NCBI GenBank assembly: GCA_965215845.1
Contig: CBDCEL010000004.1
Location: forward strand, 434,001-498,000
DNA length: 64,000 bases
Reading direction: 5' to 3'
DNA from: Aurantibacter_A sp965215845
Lineage (GTDB): Bacteria; Bacteroidota; Bacteroidia; Flavobacteriales; Flavobacteriaceae
The translations under genes and the position numbers were made by a program. The notes beneath the pieces were generated by a model that was not told where the DNA came from, searched no databases, and saw only the letters and a list, made by a program, of their open reading frames with translations. Positions 61,697 through 64,000 of this stretch are shown here, one piece after another; position 1 is the first letter of the stretch; each line of letters starts with the position of its first letter.

Positions 61697-61792
61697 TCAT
61701 AGACCCCATCGATTTACCACTATTTAAAAAAATGCCAAGATTATTCTATCTTTATGTAATCACCAAATTTGTCATTACCATTCTTCGATGAA

Positions 61793-62638
61793 ATGAACGC
61801 CATTATTGAACCGTTAAAGCAAAAAGCACCCTATCTGGATACCTCTAGAAACAAAATCTTGCTTATTGGTTCATTGGCGGTATTCACCTTTATTTTCTTA
61901 TCGGTTTACAATCCGTTCAACATGGCCCTTTGGGGCGGTAGCATCACCGGATATGTGGTTATAGGTGCCTCTGTTCTACTATTCAGCCAATTTGTGGTCC
62001 GACCGGCGCTGAAAAAGCAAAAACTCAAACTATTTGAATTGATTCTTTTCGGGATAGGTGAAATTTTAGTAATGACCCTTTTGCTTCAGCTGGCTTATGG
62101 GCCTGAACTCTCAACTTTTAGTGAACAAGCGGCAGAATATTTTCTGACCTTGAAATTCGTATGTTTAATACTCGTTGGTCCATATGTTTTGATAGTTTGG
62201 TACATGGCCTTCCGACAAAAAATTTCATCCTACAGGGAAGCCCACAATAACATACTCGGATCTGACACTGACAGAAGCGCCGACCTTCTGACGATAACCG
62301 GTGAAAACAACAAAGTAATTTTGGCCATTAACTATGATCAACTTTTATATGTCAAGTCTTCAGGAAATTATTTGGACATTTTCTATCTAAATGGGGAAAA
62401 CAAATCCAAAGAATTGGTCCGGGCAAGCCTAAAGGAGCTCGAATCGAAAATAACCGATTCGAGCATAGTTCGCATTCACCGCTCCTATATGGTCAATAAA
62501 CACAGGATATCGTCCTTCAAAAAAAACCGAAAAGGATATAAACTGATGGTGCAGCATGCACCCGAAGAAGTAATTCCGGTCTCCATCGGTTATAAGGATA
62601 AATTCGAAGAAGCGCTCGAATTAAACCTGTCCCATTAA
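61793..62638 (+). CDS. Membrane-bound LytTR-domain transcriptional regulator
   Basis: 281 aa. Four predicted transmembrane segments (about residues 20-38, 48-68, 80-102 and 117-138) are followed by a C-terminal LytTR DNA-binding domain (about 165-270) with INYDQLLYVKSSGNYLDIF and IVRIHRSYMVNKHRI, both typical. The domain binds direct repeats beside promoters. There is no receiver domain, so sensing presumably occurs through the membrane part. I use ATG 61793; TTG 61769 would add eight residues. It is the only membrane regulator near the sugar-acid block and a candidate controller of it. Confidence 0.9.
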   Translation: MNAIIEPLKQKAPYLDTSRNKILLIGSLAVFTFIFLSVYNPFNMALWGGSITGYVVIGASVLLFSQFVVRPALKKQKLKLFELILFGIGEILVMTLLLQLAYGPELSTFSEQAAEYFLTLKFVCLILVGPYVLIVWYMAFRQKISSYREAHNNILGSDTDRSADLLTITGENNKVILAINYDQLLYVKSSGNYLDIFYLNGENKSKELVRASLKELESKITDSSIVRIHRSYMVNKHRISSFKKNRKGYKLMVQHAPEEVIPVSIGYKDKFEEALELNLSH

Positions 62639-62765
62639 TCACAGTATAGGGTCATTTCATAACAAAACCTACGAAATCCTCCCGCTCTTTCCTTAATTAT
62701 TTTTATTTCGCAGGTATCACCAATCTGGTTTGAGTTAATAAGTCTGTAGTGAGGTCATTGGGATA

Positions 62766-63950
62766 ATGAGCAAAAAAGACATTTTAAAATCAAGTATTTC
62801 CGGAATCCTTCTGGCCTCCCTACTATTATTTCTAATCCCGAATAGCCCCTCCTCAAGTTATGGGGTTGTGTCAAAATTGAACTCAAACTGCCCGCCGGGC
62901 TTTAAGAAAAACGCAAAAAACGAGTGTATTGCAATGAACTTGTATATGCAATACGACTCGCCAAACAACAAGGGTGTCGGAGGTTTGAGAACGGGGCTTC
63001 CCAAGATTCGGGATGGATTTTCCCCACAACAAATAGATCTTGGAAGATATCTTTTTTTCGACCCTGCATTATCTGGGGATCAAACAATGTCGTGTGCGAC
63101 TTGTCATGACCCAAAAAAAGGCTTTTCCGACGGATTGCCCACGAGCATAGGCCACAATGGCGTGAAGCTAAAACGTGCGGCACCTTCACTTTGGAATGTC
63201 GCCTATCTGAAAAAGTTCTTTTGGGACGGTCGCGCAACCACTTTGGAGGAACAAATGCAGGGCCCACTGTTTTCGGAAGAAGAGATGAACAATACGCCAG
63301 AAAACCTATTGGAAACCCTAAATGGCGTCGACGCATACAAAGACCTGTTTGCCGAGGCTTTTCCAGAAAAAGAAAAATCCACTATCGAACTTAGCCAGAT
63401 TTACACTGCGATCGCGGCATTTCAAACTTCCTTGATTTCCTTGAACAGCAAATACGATCGCTATGCCCATGGTTATCACGAGGCCTTGAACGAAAAGGAA
63501 ATTGCGGGCATGAACGTGTTCCGCTCTTTTGTGGCGCGTTGCGCCGAATGTCATACTCCGCCGCTATTCACTAACCAACAATTTGCCGTCATTGGTACCC
63601 CCGAGCCTGACGGCCTACCTCTTGACCCCGGTGCCCAGGTTCCCTTTCAAGACAAGACATTGAGAGGGGCCTTTAAGGTACCGGGTTTGAGAAATATAGC
63701 AAAGACGGCACCGTATATGCATTCGGGAAATTTCAAAACCCTCAGGGAAACCGTGGAGTTTTATACCAGGGGGCGAGGCCATGCCGTACCTGAGGATGAA
63801 AACCTCATCGTTCATTGGCATATCTGGGATCCCCAACTGAGCGATCACGAACTAGATCGGCTGGTCGACTTTCTCGAGACCCTGACAGACGAAACATTTA
63901 CACCACAAATACCGGAGACCTTACCTTCTGGATTAAAACCTTCCATTTAA
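62766..63950 (+). CDS. Di-haem cytochrome c peroxidase/MauG-family protein
   Basis: 394 aa exported protein with an N-terminal signal segment (about 12-30). Two CxxCH haem sites are visible: CATCH at residues 110-114 and CAECH at 259-263. GRYLFFDPALSGD and FKVPGLRNIAKTAPYMHSG are hallmarks of the CCP/MauG superfamily. Between leader and first haem is a short Cys-containing segment (NCPPGFKKNAKNECI) also seen in some Bacteroidota members. It either removes peroxide or oxidises a protein/other partner in the periplasm. Its closeness to several periplasmic oxidases makes peroxide scavenging attractive, but that is inference. Confidence 0.9.
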   Translation: MSKKDILKSSISGILLASLLLFLIPNSPSSSYGVVSKLNSNCPPGFKKNAKNECIAMNLYMQYDSPNNKGVGGLRTGLPKIRDGFSPQQIDLGRYLFFDPALSGDQTMSCATCHDPKKGFSDGLPTSIGHNGVKLKRAAPSLWNVAYLKKFFWDGRATTLEEQMQGPLFSEEEMNNTPENLLETLNGVDAYKDLFAEAFPEKEKSTIELSQIYTAIAAFQTSLISLNSKYDRYAHGYHEALNEKEIAGMNVFRSFVARCAECHTPPLFTNQQFAVIGTPEPDGLPLDPGAQVPFQDKTLRGAFKVPGLRNIAKTAPYMHSGNFKTLRETVEFYTRGRGHAVPEDENLIVHWHIWDPQLSDHELDRLVDFLETLTDETFTPQIPETLPSGLKPSI

Positions 63951-63976
63951 TCATAATTAAAATAAAATAATACCTA

Positions 63977-64000
63977 TGAAATCAACATTAATGAAGATTC
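63977..64000 (+). CDS. Start of a further gene, cut by the window edge
   Basis: ATG at 63977 opens MKSTLMKI, 26 bp after the peroxidase gene on the same strand. The beginning looks like a signal peptide, so an exported product co-transcribed with the peroxidase is possible. Only eight codons are visible and no function can be given. Confidence 0.45.

Overview
The window looks like chromosomal DNA of a marine, polysaccharide-degrading member of the Bacteroidota, most likely Flavobacteriaceae. The evidence is many short lipoprotein leaders ending in SC, A/T-rich spacers with weak Shine-Dalgarno sequences, a BlaI/M56 pair, an ECF42-type sigma factor beside a YciI/DGPF protein, and a dense set of sulfatases and sugar-acid enzymes. 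There are 48 confident genes, one further gene cut by the right edge, and no gene-free stretch over 300 bases. I see no rRNA, tRNA, CRISPR array, insertion sequence or SusC/SusD pair.

Layout. (1) 139-9623, all +: a planctomycete-type cytochrome/PSD1 lipoprotein, its DUF1501 partner, a sulfatase, a secreted FAD oxidoreductase, and a protein with an FMN-attachment-like motif. (2) 9753-17208, +: zinc alcohol dehydrogenase, esterase, KDPG aldolase, KDG-type kinase and two sulfatases. (3) 17212-28550: a haem-containing PVC-type dehydrogenase and a GntP permease (both -), a Tat-signal TIM-barrel protein and an SDR (both +), then esterase, VanX-like dipeptidase and DUF5060 glycoside hydrolase (all -), and a sulfatase (+). 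(4) 28604-30745, -: BlaI repressor with two perfect operators, then an M56 sensor peptidase separated from its C-terminal ankyrin repeats by a one-base frameshift. (5) 30788-39708: a sulfatase, a GMC oxidoreductase with its Tat small subunit and a secreted TIM-barrel protein, a thioredoxin-domain YyaL protein, and a Tat-signal Gfo/Idh/MocA oxidoreductase. (6) 39807-44977: DGPF protein, ECF sigma factor, threonine dehydratase-like enzyme, MDR reductase and S41 protease. (7) 45104-49773, +: two sulfatases and a second Tat-signal Gfo/Idh/MocA protein. (8) 49770-60586, -: a sugar-lactone and sugar-acid catabolic block (lactonase-type amidohydrolase, UxaB, UxaA, LgoD-like dehydrogenase, FMN lactate dehydrogenase, FAH-type hydrolase, SDR), interrupted by an MBOAT/SGNH O-acetylation pair. 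(9) 60806-64000, +: PhyH dioxygenase, LytTR membrane regulator, di-haem peroxidase, and the first codons of another gene.

How the genes may work together (inference). Seven exported sulfatases would desulfate an algal glycan. Secreted redox enzymes (GMC plus small subunit, Gfo/Idh/MocA, FAD oxidoreductase, haem dehydrogenase) with TIM-barrel partners could open glycosides oxidatively rather than hydrolytically. Sugar acids could enter through GntP. L-fucose-type sugars would run through lactonase, dehydratase, SDR and FAH hydrolase to pyruvate plus L-lactate. L-galactonate would run through LgoD, UxaB, UxaA, KDG kinase and KDPG aldolase to pyruvate plus glyceraldehyde-3-phosphate. The most interesting candidate is the three-gene unit at 32531-35929, which has the parts expected of a glycoside 3-dehydrogenase with a 3-keto-glycoside lyase.
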